This document shows positions 45,221-54,217 of a stretch of 64,000 nt of DNA, one piece after another. Where the stretch lies: positions 124,001-188,000 of the forward strand of contig ABHC01000002.1 of NCBI GenBank assembly GCA_000171835.1, read 5' to 3'. Source of the DNA: an alpha proteobacterium BAL199. GTDB lineage: Bacteria > Pseudomonadota > Alphaproteobacteria > Thalassobaculales > Thalassobaculaceae. The first letter of the stretch is position 1; each line of letters opens with the position of its first letter. A model generated the notes under the pieces. The model made no database searches. It had not been told where the DNA came from and worked only from the letters and a program-made list of their open reading frames with translations. Made by a program: the position numbers and the translations under genes.

Positions 45221-45238
45221 CGGTCCGTTAACGGACCG
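45221..45238. promoter_or_regulatory. Perfect 18-bp palindrome upstream of phaZ
   Basis: CGGTCCGTTAACGGACCG reads identically on both strands. It lies about 84 bp before the phaZ start and 139 bp beyond the hupE stop, a good position for a dimeric repressor operator. Confidence 0.5.
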
Positions 45239-45333
45239 CAGAACCGAAACAACGCGAGGCGTTCCGATGTCCAGGTGTCTTGGTTTCTGTACCGGATGGC
45301 CGCGTGCCGGCCCTTCCATCGGTCCGGAGGAGG

Positions 45334-45365
45334 GACGGCGCCACACAAACAGTGGTGGCGCCGTC
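45334..45365 (-). terminator. Hairpin after hupE
   Basis: GACGGCGCCAC at 45334-45344 pairs perfectly with GTGGCGCCGTC at 45355-45365 around a 10-base loop, starting 11 bases past the hupE stop. There is no T-run, so factor-assisted or bidirectional action is possible. Confidence 0.55.
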
Positions 45366-45376
45366 TTAGGTGTTGT

Positions 45377-46024
45377 TCAGGCCAGAATCAGTGCCTCGAG
45401 GTTCTCGACCAGGAAGGCGACGCCGATTCCGGCGATCAGCGCGCCGGCGAGTCGGGGTTGGATTGCCGATGGGCCGGTCGAGTGCCAGACCCGTAGCGCC
45501 ACGTAGCCTGCAGCCAGCGCCAACGCGTACTGAATTGCGGCAAACCCGACCAGATAGGCCAGCAATGGCGCGGATTCGGCGCCGACGATGCTTTCCCCGT
45601 ATGCCCAGCCATGGAACAGGCCGGCAACGGCGAACAGTCCGATCAGGATGGCGCTACCCTTCGGACGGCCGGACAGCACCAGTATACCGAGCGCGACGAT
45701 CGAGGCGGCGATGACGATTTCAGCGACCGGCAATGCCGTTCCGGCAACCTGAACCAAGCAGCCGGCGATGGTGGCCGCGACGAAGGCCAGCGGTGTCAGG
45801 AAGCGGTTGCCAGTGAACGCGACAGCGAGCCCGACCGCGATCACGAAGGCCAGATGATCGATCCCGATGATCGGATGGCCGATCCCCGAGAGCAGGCCGG
45901 CCGCGACGGTTTCGGGAGTTGTGCCACCCATCGGGTGGTGAGCGAACGCCGGAGTCGCCGAGGCGGCGAGGAAGGCTGGAGCGGCGGCCGTCACGGCCGC
46001 CGCCCATAGGTATTGCGTCTTCAT
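45377..46024 (-). CDS. hupE: HupE/UreJ-family metal permease
   Basis: 215 residues. A signal peptide of 28 residues ends ATPAFA, giving a mature N-terminus HHPMGG, the metal-binding start of the family. About six membrane segments follow with GIGHPIIGIDHLAFVIAVGL, the second His-Asp motif, and LFHGWAYGES. HupE/UreJ proteins import nickel or cobalt; the cobalamin riboswitch upstream favours cobalt. ATG 46024 has GAGGAG 8 bases upstream. It stands alone, ended by the hairpin at 45334. Confidence 0.92.
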   Translation of the reverse strand: MKTQYLWAAAVTAAAPAFLAASATPAFAHHPMGGTTPETVAAGLLSGIGHPIIGIDHLAFVIAVGLAVAFTGNRFLTPLAFVAATIAGCLVQVAGTALPVAEIVIAASIVALGILVLSGRPKGSAILIGLFAVAGLFHGWAYGESIVGAESAPLLAYLVGFAAIQYALALAAGYVALRVWHSTGPSAIQPRLAGALIAGIGVAFLVENLEALILA

Positions 46025-46049
46025 GGAACATTCTCCTCGGTCGTCCACC

Positions 46050-46236
46050 CGACGACCGTTACAGGTTTCAGGGCGGTGGCAGGTCTCCTGGCTCGCGCGT
46101 CCCGGCGTCTCATCCAGCCTTCCCAGCAATGCCAGTGGCCGTGTGGATGACGCTCAGCGCTCACAGTTGCGGGGGCAGCCACGGACTCGCTCCCTGTTGG
46201 GTACGCTTCACCGTGTTCCCTATTATGCCGTCGTCG
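46050..46236 (-). ncRNA. Cobalamin riboswitch
   Basis: On the leftward strand the conserved elements appear in order: AGGGAACACGGTGAAG, CCGTGGCTGCCCCCGCAACTG, CCACTGG, GGGAAGGC and the B12 box AGCCAGGAGACCTGCC. The ends pair as P1 (CGACGAC at 46230-46236 with GTCGTCG at 46050-46056). The element lies 25 bp upstream of hupE. Directly after it the 3' P1 strand can also form a hairpin (GGTCGTC-GGGTG-GACGACC, 46039-46057) that abuts the hupE ribosome site, so P1 and this hairpin exclude each other. This would link cobalamin level to metal import. Confidence 0.93.
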
Positions 46237-46378
46237 CGACCGCTCCGACGGCACCACCGGCCGCGAGTGTTGCGGCGAGCGTGCTCGGTATCAAGGGACA
46301 AATTCCTCCGCTCGATCAACGTCGGGTTCGTGGTCGGTTGCGGCGTGTCCGTGGTAGGATTCGCACCCGTTGACCGGA

Positions 46379-47866
46379 ATGGTTACCCGAATCATGGATG
46401 CGTCATCCGTCTCCCGCGCTCCCCTCGACCCGCCACTGTTGTGCGACGATGCGGAGTCGGTGGTAGCCACGCTCGACCGGCTGTACCGCACGCAGATCGA
46501 GTTCCTGCAGGCCGGTTTCCAGGCGTTCAAGGCCAGCGAACTGCAAGGGCGGGTCAGGGCGGTCTATCCGATGGCGCGCCTGGTGATCGACGAGGACCAT
46601 GCGCCGATCCCGGCAGCGACGTTCGGCTTTGCCGATCAACCGGGAGTGTACGAGGGCAGTTTTACTCGGATCGACCTGTTCCGCGGACACCTGACCAAGC
46701 AGTTCGCGCACATCATCGAGAATCATGACCGGCCGATCGAGGTAGGCCTATCGGAGACACCGATCCCTCTGCCGTTTGCGTTTCCCGACGGGATGAATGT
46801 GGGCGACGGTTTCGACGCGGCGGCGATGACCCGGTTGAAGCGGCATTTCGACATGCCGGCGCTGGCATTGATGGACGACCGGATCGTCAACGGCGACATC
46901 CGGTCGGGACCGGGCGATCCGCTGCCGCTTGGCCTGTTCACCGCGCCACGAGTCGACTACTCGCTGCACCGGCTGCGGCACTATTGCGGAACTGCGCCGG
47001 AGCATTTCCAGAACTTCGTGCTGTTCACCAACTATCAGGTCTATGTCGACGGCTTCGTGCAGCGTGCCGAGGCGCTGGTCCGTGACCCCGACAGCGGCTA
47101 CACGGCGTTCGTTGAGCCGGGCGGCCGGATTCTGCGCAAGGACGGGACCGCGATCGGCGTACCGGCCCAACGGTCGCCGCAGATGCCTGCCTACCACCTG
47201 GTCCGCGAGGGTCACCAGGGCGTGACGATGATCAACATCGGGGTCGGGCCCTCCAACGCCAAGACGATCACCGATCATGTGGCGGTGCTGCGTCCGAACG
47301 CCTGGATCATGCTGGGACATTGCGCGGGGCTGCGGAACACCCAGCGGCTTGGCGACTACGTTCTTGCCCACGCCTACCACCGCGACGACCACGTGCTGGA
47401 CGACGACCTGCCGGTATGGGTCCCGATCCCGGCCTTGGCCGAGGTCCAGCAGGCACTGGAGAAGGCGGTGGCCGACGTCACCGGCCTGGACGCGCTCGGG
47501 GTCAAGCGGATCATGCGCACCGGCACGGTGGCATCGACCGACAACCGGAACTGGGAACTGCGCGAACAGCATGAGCCGGACCGCGCCTTGTCGTTGTCAC
47601 GAGCCATCGCCCTCGACATGGAGAGTGCCACGGTGGCGGCCAACGGCTTCCGGTTCCGGGTGCCCTACGGGACGCTGCTGTGCGTGTCCGACAAGCCGCT
47701 GCACGGCGAGCTCAAGCTGCCGGGAATGGCCGACGATTTCTATCGCCGACAGGTCGCGCAGCACCTCGATATCGGCTTCCGGACCATGGAACTGCTGCGT
47801 GCGTTGCCGCCGGAGCAGTTGCAGTCGCGCAAGCTGCGCAGCTTCAACGAGGTTCCGTTACAGTAA
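46379..47866 (+). CDS. amn: AMP nucleosidase
   Basis: 495 residues. The N-terminal region has YPMARLVIDEDHAPIPAATFG and the C-terminal phosphorylase domain has MINIGVGPSNAKTITDHV and IMLGHCAGLRNTQRLGDYVLA. The DYSLHRLRHYCGTAPEHFQNF and LFTNYQVYVDGFV segments are typical of Amn. It hydrolyses AMP to adenine and ribose 5-phosphate. ATG 46379 is given; ATG 46394 and TTG 46370 are also in frame. It diverges from the riboswitch transcript. Confidence 0.93.
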   Translation: MVTRIMDASSVSRAPLDPPLLCDDAESVVATLDRLYRTQIEFLQAGFQAFKASELQGRVRAVYPMARLVIDEDHAPIPAATFGFADQPGVYEGSFTRIDLFRGHLTKQFAHIIENHDRPIEVGLSETPIPLPFAFPDGMNVGDGFDAAAMTRLKRHFDMPALALMDDRIVNGDIRSGPGDPLPLGLFTAPRVDYSLHRLRHYCGTAPEHFQNFVLFTNYQVYVDGFVQRAEALVRDPDSGYTAFVEPGGRILRKDGTAIGVPAQRSPQMPAYHLVREGHQGVTMINIGVGPSNAKTITDHVAVLRPNAWIMLGHCAGLRNTQRLGDYVLAHAYHRDDHVLDDDLPVWVPIPALAEVQQALEKAVADVTGLDALGVKRIMRTGTVASTDNRNWELREQHEPDRALSLSRAIALDMESATVAANGFRFRVPYGTLLCVSDKPLHGELKLPGMADDFYRRQVAQHLDIGFRTMELLRALPPEQLQSRKLRSFNEVPLQ

Positions 47867-47870
47867 TAGA

Positions 47871-48152
47871 TCAATAGTAATTCTTTTGAATGTGATAATT
47901 GTCTGCTGGTTCATGGTTTCGAATTGTCAGAACAGCACCGTAAATGGTGACCACGTCGTCGTCGACCTCGACCCGCAGACTGGTCCCGGCAGCGGCACGC
48001 AACTCGATTGCCACGTGGCTGACAGCGCGCGGCTGAGCACCGGTTGATGCGAAGAGTGTGGCGATCCTATTGCCCAAGCGACGCAATATACTATCGGCTG
48101 TCGGTGCTGCTGCCCGCATAGCGGTCGGCAGCGGGTAGATCGTTGCATTCAT
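47871..48152 (-). CDS. Small hypothetical protein
   Basis: 93 residues from ATG 48152, with GGAG about 8 bases upstream. The N-terminal half is Ala-rich, and the C-terminal half (HVAIELRAAAGTSLRVEVDDD then VVTIYGAVLTIRNHE) looks like beta strands of a small regulatory fold. No family recognised. It converges with amn and has 5 bp between the stops. The frame is open and the ribosome site is good, but the gene is not confirmed by homology. Confidence 0.42.
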   Translation of the reverse strand: MNATIYPLPTAMRAAAPTADSILRRLGNRIATLFASTGAQPRAVSHVAIELRAAAGTSLRVEVDDDVVTIYGAVLTIRNHEPADNYHIQKNYY

Positions 48153-48236
48153 CGTCGGCACTCCACTGACGTCCAACTGCCAACAATTGTTGCAGTTGTT
48201 TGGCGCCGGACATTGATGCAGCGCAAATCCAACCGG

Positions 48237-49283
48237 TCAGGCGGCGCCTAGCCGCGCTTCTGCCAACCGGTCCGCGGCGACAGACGTTGGAATGCCCCCG
48301 TTGTCGGCCAACCCGAAAATCTCCGTCAACGTGTCGTGAATGCGACCGACATGGGCGAAGGCAGCCTGCCGGTCGTAGGCCCGGCCGGTTCGGGTCGACT
48401 CATAGGCGATATGGATGATGCCGCCCGCGTTGATCGCGTAGTCAGGGGCATAAAGGATCCCCCGATCGGACAGCGCGGCGCCGTGGCGGGCTTCGGCGAG
48501 CTGGTTGTTGGCGGAGCCGGCCACGACCGGTGCGCGCAAATCCGGGATCGTGACGTCGTTCAGTACGGCGCCGAGGGCGCACGGCGAGAAGACTTCGGCT
48601 TCCTGTGTATGAATGTTCGCGGGGTCGGCCGGTTGCGCGTCAAACTCCCGGACTGCCGAGGCAACGCGCACCGGATCGATATCGGCGACGATCAGCTTCG
48701 CGCCGGCTTCGGCGAGAAGACCGGCAAGCCCGACGCCGACGTGGCCGAGTCCCTGGACAGCCACCCGCAGACCATTGACGTCCGACACGCCGAGACGATG
48801 CCGCAGTGCGGCCTTGATCCCGACGAACACCCCGAGCGCCGTTGCCGGTGATGGATCACCCGCACCGCCTTCGGCGATACCCGCGACATGGGTGGTCGTG
48901 CGCCGTACGACTTCCAGATCGGCCACCGACGTGCCGACATCCTCGGCAGTGACGTAGGCGCCACCGAGGCTCTCAATCGCGCGTCCGAACGCCTCCCACA
49001 GGACGTCGGTCTTATCGCGCGATGGGTCGCCGAGCACGACCGCCTTGCCGCCGCCGAAGGGCAACTCGGCAAGCGCGGATTTGTACGTCATGCCTCGCGA
49101 CAGCCGCAGGGCGTCGGCAATGGCATCATCCTCATGCGGGTACAGCCACATTCGGCACCCGCCGAGGGCAGGTCCGCGCGTGGTGTCGTGAAGCGCGATG
49201 ATGGCGCGCAGCCCCGACGAGGGATCGGACGCGAAGACCACCTGTTCGTGATCCGCGAAATCCGGAGCGGTGAAGACGGACAT
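48237..49283 (-). CDS. Leucine dehydrogenase (Glu/Leu/Phe/Val dehydrogenase family)
   Basis: 348 residues. The catalytic Lys is in ELPFGGGKAVV, and AEDVGTS matches the leucine dehydrogenase active-site region. The NAD fold has VAVQGLGHVGVGLAGLL, and the C-terminus contains NNQLAEARHG and DYAINAGGIIHI. It deaminates branched-chain amino acids to 2-oxo acids, feeding their breakdown. It is last in the leftward set after the liv genes, 159 bp behind livM. ATG 49283 has a GGAGGAAG ribosome site about 6 bases upstream. Confidence 0.9.
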   Translation of the reverse strand: MSVFTAPDFADHEQVVFASDPSSGLRAIIALHDTTRGPALGGCRMWLYPHEDDAIADALRLSRGMTYKSALAELPFGGGKAVVLGDPSRDKTDVLWEAFGRAIESLGGAYVTAEDVGTSVADLEVVRRTTTHVAGIAEGGAGDPSPATALGVFVGIKAALRHRLGVSDVNGLRVAVQGLGHVGVGLAGLLAEAGAKLIVADIDPVRVASAVREFDAQPADPANIHTQEAEVFSPCALGAVLNDVTIPDLRAPVVAGSANNQLAEARHGAALSDRGILYAPDYAINAGGIIHIAYESTRTGRAYDRQAAFAHVGRIHDTLTEIFGLADNGGIPTSVAADRLAEARLGAA

Positions 49284-49442
49284 GACCTTCCTCCCACGCT
49301 TTGACGCTATGGAGGAAAGCTTGGGTAGCCGAAGCGGTTCCGCAACAGGAGCAGACGGAAAAGACCGAACCGGTCCTTTTAGCCCTCTTGCCGTGGTCCC
49401 GCGTTACCGGATGGGTCCGATCAGCGACAGAAAGCTGCCCGG

Positions 49443-50459
49443 CTATTCGCCCGGTTGAACACGCGGCGGAGCGGTTCGAGCGGCGAAGGCATCGATGGCT
49501 TTACCGAGCACGCCGCGGGGCATGTAGATGATGAACAGGATCAGCATCAGCCCGTAGATCGTCACGTCGAGGCCGTGGAACTGGTTGCCGAAGCCCAGTC
49601 GCAGACCCTCGCCGAGCAGGATGGTGATGACCGCACCGACCGTCGGCCCGAGTTGGACGAACATACCGCCGGCGATCACCGCAAAGACAATCTGCAGCGA
49701 GATTGCGATTCCCGAGACCGTCTCCGGGTTGATGTACTGCTGGTACTGGCCGTAGACCGCGCCGCCGAACGCGGTCATCGCGGCCGAGATGACGGTTACC
49801 GTAAGCTTGGTGCGGGTGACATTGATGCCGACCGACGCGGAGGCGTCCTCCTCTTGGCTGATCGCCTCCATGGCGTAGCGCAGCATAGACCGGTCGACCG
49901 CCCGCCAGATCAGCAAACCAACCAGCCAGACACCGACGACGATATAGAACCAAACCGACTTGGACGCGAATTGCAGAGCGTAGAACGACACCGGGTTCTC
50001 CGGCGACACCATGCCGACCGGGGTCACGCCGAGCGATCCGCCGGTGTGGTCGCGCAGGGCGACGATCAGCAGCCGCGCCACCTCGGTCAGCGCCAGGGTC
50101 ACCAGTGCGAAGTAGTGGCCGGTGATCTTGAACCGGAAGCAGGGCAGGCCGATCAGCAGGCCCAGGATGCCGGACAGCACGATCGAGATCGGGATGCCCA
50201 CCCACGGGGTCAACCCATAGTGGTTCCACAGCATGGTGGTGCCATAGGCGCCGATGCCAAGGAATGCGCCGTGGCCGAGCGAGACCAGTCCGAACCGTCC
50301 CATGATCGACCAGCTTGTGTAGACGAACGCCCACAACAGGATCGAAATGGCGATGTGCAGGACGTAGTCGCTGAAGCCCAACAGCGGCAGGGTCAGCAAT
50401 GCCGCCAGCAATACACCCTTGAAGGCGTTGGTTCCGGTGAGGAAGCTCGAGGAGCCCAT
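49443..50459 (-). CDS. livM: Branched-chain amino acid ABC transporter permease LivM
   Basis: 338 residues with about nine membrane segments. Motifs include GRFGLVSLGHGAFLGIGAYGTTML, VTLALTEVARLLIV, and the C-terminal GEGLRLGFGNQFHGLDVTIYG and PRGVLGKAID. It partners LivH in the inner membrane. ATG 50459 lies 13 bp after the livH stop; the tail is hydrophilic. Confidence 0.9.
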   Translation of the reverse strand: MGSSSFLTGTNAFKGVLLAALLTLPLLGFSDYVLHIAISILLWAFVYTSWSIMGRFGLVSLGHGAFLGIGAYGTTMLWNHYGLTPWVGIPISIVLSGILGLLIGLPCFRFKITGHYFALVTLALTEVARLLIVALRDHTGGSLGVTPVGMVSPENPVSFYALQFASKSVWFYIVVGVWLVGLLIWRAVDRSMLRYAMEAISQEEDASASVGINVTRTKLTVTVISAAMTAFGGAVYGQYQQYINPETVSGIAISLQIVFAVIAGGMFVQLGPTVGAVITILLGEGLRLGFGNQFHGLDVTIYGLMLILFIIYMPRGVLGKAIDAFAARTAPPRVQPGE

Positions 50460-50472
50460 CAGTCGATCTCCC

Positions 50473-51348
50473 TCAATTCCGCGATCCAAGGATGCCCTGG
50501 GGGCGGATGAACATCATCACGATGAAGAACACGAAGGCCAGCACGTAGCCCCACTCGACCTCGGCGTAGAAGCCGCCGAGTGCGATGAACTCCGCGAAGA
50601 TGAAGGCAGCGATGAATCCGCCGATCATATTGCCCAGCCCACCTAACACACAGACCATGAAGGTGATCGGCCCGAAGGTCAGGCCGATCGCCGGGTGAAT
50701 ATCGTACAGCATCACCAGCAGGCAGGCGCCGAGCCCGGCCAGCCCACCGCCGAGCGCCGAGGTCACGAGATAGATCTTGGCCGGGCTCACTCCCATCAAC
50801 GGCATGACGTCCCGGTCCTGGCTGATCGCGCGGATCGCGGTACCGAGATAGGTCTTCTTCAGGAACACCCAAAGCCCGACTACCGCGACGAGCGAAACGA
50901 CGAAGGCGAGGATGCGCGAGACCGGGAAGAACATGTTGCCGGCCTCGAAACTGCCGAACGACACGCCGAGGTTCCGGAATTCGACGGAGAACAGCATCGT
51001 TGCCAGGCCCTGCAGGAAGAACAGCACACCGCCGGTCACCAGCAACTGGTTGATCGGTTCGGTGTGCAGGATTGGCCTGATGACCAGATAGTGCAGCACG
51101 GTCCCGAGGATAGCGACGACCACTATGCCGGCGGCGAACGCCACCGGTAGCGGGAAGCCGTACTCGGTGTACAGAAAGAAGATCGTGTACATGCCGAGCA
51201 TGATCAGCTCGGCGTAACAGATCCAGACCACGTCGATGACGCCGAAGATGATGTTCAGCCCAAGCGACAGCAGGGCCAGGACTCCGCCGAACAGCAGACC
51301 CTGGATCACCGTCTCCCAAAGGAACGGATCGGTCAGCGAGAATTCCAT
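50473..51348 (-). CDS. livH: Branched-chain amino acid ABC transporter permease LivH
   Basis: 291 residues with about eight membrane segments. The N-terminal GLLFGGVLALLSLGLNIIFGV, the EAA-like region VIRPILHTEPINQLLVTGG, and GLGNMIGGFIAAF are LivH features. The typical NxAHG motif is replaced by WICYAELIMLGMY, a deviation seen in some subgroups. ATG 51348 has GGGAGGG about 8 bases upstream. Confidence 0.9.
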   Translation of the reverse strand: MEFSLTDPFLWETVIQGLLFGGVLALLSLGLNIIFGVIDVVWICYAELIMLGMYTIFFLYTEYGFPLPVAFAAGIVVVAILGTVLHYLVIRPILHTEPINQLLVTGGVLFFLQGLATMLFSVEFRNLGVSFGSFEAGNMFFPVSRILAFVVSLVAVVGLWVFLKKTYLGTAIRAISQDRDVMPLMGVSPAKIYLVTSALGGGLAGLGACLLVMLYDIHPAIGLTFGPITFMVCVLGGLGNMIGGFIAAFIFAEFIALGGFYAEVEWGYVLAFVFFIVMMFIRPQGILGSRN

Positions 51349-51362
51349 GACAGACCCTCCCT

Positions 51363-52067
51363 CTACAGGCCGATATAGGCGCGACGGACTTCGTCGTTCG
51401 CCAGGAGATCGCCGGCCGGCCCGCTCATCTTGATGCGGCCGACTTCCAGCAGATACGCGCGGTCGACCACCTTCAGGACCTGCTGGATGTTCTGCTCGAC
51501 GATCAGCACGGTGTAACCTTCCTGACGGATGCGCCGCACCAGGTCGAAGACCTGCTGCACGATCACCGGCGCCAGTCCGGCCGACGGCTCGTCCAGCAGC
51601 AGCAGCTTCGGACCCGACATCAGGCCACGGCCGATCGCGCACATCTGCTGCTCACCGCCGGACAAGGTGCCGGCCAACTGATGCCGGCGCTCCTTCATCC
51701 GGGGAAACAGCTCGTAGACGAAGGCAAGGCGCTCCTCATAGCGGCTGCGCGCGCTGGCGACGAACGCGCCCATGCGCAAGTTTTCCTCGACCGTCAGGCG
51801 AGGGAACAGCCGCCGGTGTTCCGGGACATGGGCGATTCCGAGTTCGATGATCTGGTGACTGGGCACCTCGTCGATCGATTGACCTTCCATGGCGATGTGG
51901 CCGCCGGTCATGGAGATGACCTTGGAAATCACTCGGAGCAGCGAGGTTTTGCCTGCGCCGTTCGGGCCGATCACCGCCACCGCTTCACCGGCGCGCACTT
52001 CGAGGCTGACGCCGAACAGGGCCTGGAAGGTCCCGTATCCGGCCGACACATTCTCAATGGTCAACAT
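51363..52067 (-). CDS. livF: Branched-chain amino acid ABC transporter ATPase LivF
   Basis: 234 residues. Walker A is GPNGAGKTSL near residue 38, the signature LSGGEQQMCAIGRGLM is near 135, and Walker B is LLLLDEPSAGLAPVIV. The H-loop His is replaced by a glutamine-bearing segment (VLIVEQNI), usual for LivF. The start overlaps the livG stop by seven bases, implying coupled translation. Confidence 0.92.
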   Translation of the reverse strand: MLTIENVSAGYGTFQALFGVSLEVRAGEAVAVIGPNGAGKTSLLRVISKVISMTGGHIAMEGQSIDEVPSHQIIELGIAHVPEHRRLFPRLTVEENLRMGAFVASARSRYEERLAFVYELFPRMKERRHQLAGTLSGGEQQMCAIGRGLMSGPKLLLLDEPSAGLAPVIVQQVFDLVRRIRQEGYTVLIVEQNIQQVLKVVDRAYLLEVGRIKMSGPAGDLLANDEVRRAYIGL

Positions 52068-52861
52068 ACGGCCGCCTCCGTGCCGGTCTCGGCACTGGCG
52101 CGTCGGCCGGCGACCTGGGTCTGAATGGTCTCGGCGTCGCTGCCGAGGTACACTTCGACCACCTTCGGATCGTGAGCAACGTCATGCGGCAAGCCGCTGG
52201 CGATCACCTCGCCGTGGTCCAGCACCACGCACCGGTCGACCACCCGCATCAGCACGCCCATGATGTGCTCGACCCAGATGATGGTGATGCCCTTCTCGCG
52301 GCGGATGTCGCTCAGCATGTCGGCTGCCTGGTCCATCTCCTGCTCGTCGAGACCGCCCAGGCTCTCGTCGGCCAGCAGAAGGCGTGGCTGGGTGGCCAGC
52401 GCGCGGGCCAACTCCAGCTTCTTCAGCCCGGCGGCGCCCAGTCCATCGACCCGGACGCTCGGGTCGTTCGGCAGGCGGGTGAGGGCAAGCGCTTCCTCCG
52501 CCCGTCTCCATGCTTCGGAGCGTGAAATCAGGCTGTTGGCCCCGTAGTAAGCGGCGACTGCCACATTCTCCAGGACCGTCAGTTTGCGAAACGGCCGGGG
52601 GATCTGATAAGTCCGGGCGATCCCCATGTGACACACTTCGGTCGGGGATTTCCCGCCGATCTCCCGGCCGTCCAGCACAATTGAACCGCCCGTCGGCGCC
52701 AGGGCGCCGGCGATGAGGTTGAAGGTGGTGCTCTTACCCGAGCCATTCGGCCCGATCAGGCCAAGGATCTCGCCCTCGTCCAGATCGAAACCGATGCGGT
52801 CGACGGCGGTAAAGCCGCCAAACCGCTTCGTCAGGTCACGCACCTGCAACATGCTTCCCAT
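52061..52861 (-). CDS. livG: Branched-chain amino acid ABC transporter ATPase LivG
   Basis: 266 residues. Walker A is GPNGSGKSTTF, the Q-loop region is ARTYQIPRPFRKLTVLENV, and Walker B is LLLADESLGGLDEQEM, where Glu-Ser-Leu replaces the usual Glu-Pro. The signature LKKLELARALA departs from LSGGQ, as in several LivG subgroups. The H-loop is WVEHIMGVLM. ATG 52861 is given; ATG 52852 is also in frame. It follows the binding-protein gene by 48 bp. Confidence 0.9.
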   Translation of the reverse strand: MGSMLQVRDLTKRFGGFTAVDRIGFDLDEGEILGLIGPNGSGKSTTFNLIAGALAPTGGSIVLDGREIGGKSPTEVCHMGIARTYQIPRPFRKLTVLENVAVAAYYGANSLISRSEAWRRAEEALALTRLPNDPSVRVDGLGAAGLKKLELARALATQPRLLLADESLGGLDEQEMDQAADMLSDIRREKGITIIWVEHIMGVLMRVVDRCVVLDHGEVIASGLPHDVAHDPKVVEVYLGSDAETIQTQVAGRRASAETGTEAAVC

Positions 52862-52909
52862 CGTCGGTCCCCGCGTCGACGTCAGATCATCCGTACTTTT
52901 AGGCAGTTG

Positions 52910-54217
52910 TCAGCGTGCGTAGGAGTGCCCGCTCGGCAACGGCAGTACCGGATCCATCGTCTGGATCGCGGTCGGCCAGACGATCTTGGTCTCGCCGTTG
53001 ACGTACTGCATGACCACCGGGGATGACCGGCTGTTCTGGCCCGCCATCACGTCGCCCGGCGGGTTGAACTTCACGCCGTAGCCCTGGATGGTGCCGCCAA
53101 CCGGGATATCGGTGTCCAGCGCGGCCTTGCGCAGCGCTTCCGGGTCGTAGCCGCCGTAGGTCTTGATGGCGCGGGGCAGAACGTCGGTGAAGAAGACCCA
53201 GGCTTGGTTGAAGCCCATGGAGGTGTGCGGCGGCACCTGGTCGGCGCCGGTCTGGGCCTTGTAGCGCTTGATCATCTCATTGGTCAGGTCACCGAGCCCG
53301 GGGGCCAGGGTCTTGGGGTCGAGCAATTGGGCGGCGACCGGGTCGACGTTGTAGATGTAATCGGCATCCTTGCCGAAAGTGTCTTTCAGCTTGTCGATCT
53401 GGCCGTAGCCGGCACCGTGGCCGATTAGCGCTGCCCATTTCAGGCCCTGTTCCTTGGATTGACGCAGGAACAGCGTGATGTCCGGGTTGTAGCCGGTGTG
53501 CAGGATGACGTCCGGCCGCGCCCGCCGCAGCTTGGTCACCAGGCTCGACAGATCAGGGGCGGTCGCGGCATAGCCCTCCTTGAGGACCACGGTCATGCCA
53601 TTCTTCTTACAGGTCTCTTCGTTGCCGGCGGCCACGCCAGCGCCGTAGGGGCCGTCTTCGTGAATGATCGCGACCTTCAGGTCAGCCGGCTTGATGCCGA
53701 GCTTCTTCTCTGCGTACTCGTTCAGGAACGTGCAGGAGGCCCAGCCGAACTGGTCGGTGTGGACCTGGCCGCGGAACACATATGACAGGTTCTTGCCCTT
53801 GAAGACCGCAGAGGCGGTGCAGACGTTCGCCCACATGAATTTTTTCTGGGCGTCGATCTTCTGGGCCATCGGCACGCAGTGCGCCGACGAGTAGACACCC
53901 ATGATCAGGTCGACCTTTTCCTGATCGAGCAGGCGGCTGGTCTCGTTGATCGCGACCTCGGCCTTCGACTGGGCGTCGGCGGTGATCGCCTCGATCTTGT
54001 GGCCCTCGACGCCGCCCTTCTCGTTGATCATGTCGATGGCGATCTGGTTGCCGATGGCAGCGGCCTGCGAGCCGCCGGCGGCAAACGGACCGGTGAAGTC
54101 GTAGATCACGCCGATGCGGATCGGGTCGGCTGCCTGGGCCGCGGTGAGCGGCAGCGCAACCGCCGCAGCCCCCAGCATACCCCACGCAGCGCGACGCACG
54201 GATGTCGTGAACGTCAT
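52910..54217 (-). CDS. Branched-chain amino acid-type ABC substrate-binding protein
   Basis: 435 residues. A signal peptide ends LTAAQAADP, followed by IRIGVIYDFTGPFAAGGSQAA and the Peripla_BP_6 fold (TADAQSKAEVAINETSRLL). The ligand is probably a branched-chain or related amino acid or small acid, given the liv genes downstream. ATG 54217 has AGGAGGAAG upstream. It is first in the leftward liv set. The 228-bp gap before it contains a 6-bp hairpin (CCGTGG and CCACGG, 54285-54303) and the likely promoter. Confidence 0.92.
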   Translation of the reverse strand: MTFTTSVRRAAWGMLGAAAVALPLTAAQAADPIRIGVIYDFTGPFAAGGSQAAAIGNQIAIDMINEKGGVEGHKIEAITADAQSKAEVAINETSRLLDQEKVDLIMGVYSSAHCVPMAQKIDAQKKFMWANVCTASAVFKGKNLSYVFRGQVHTDQFGWASCTFLNEYAEKKLGIKPADLKVAIIHEDGPYGAGVAAGNEETCKKNGMTVVLKEGYAATAPDLSSLVTKLRRARPDVILHTGYNPDITLFLRQSKEQGLKWAALIGHGAGYGQIDKLKDTFGKDADYIYNVDPVAAQLLDPKTLAPGLGDLTNEMIKRYKAQTGADQVPPHTSMGFNQAWVFFTDVLPRAIKTYGGYDPEALRKAALDTDIPVGGTIQGYGVKFNPPGDVMAGQNSRSSPVVMQYVNGETKIVWPTAIQTMDPVLPLPSGHSYAR

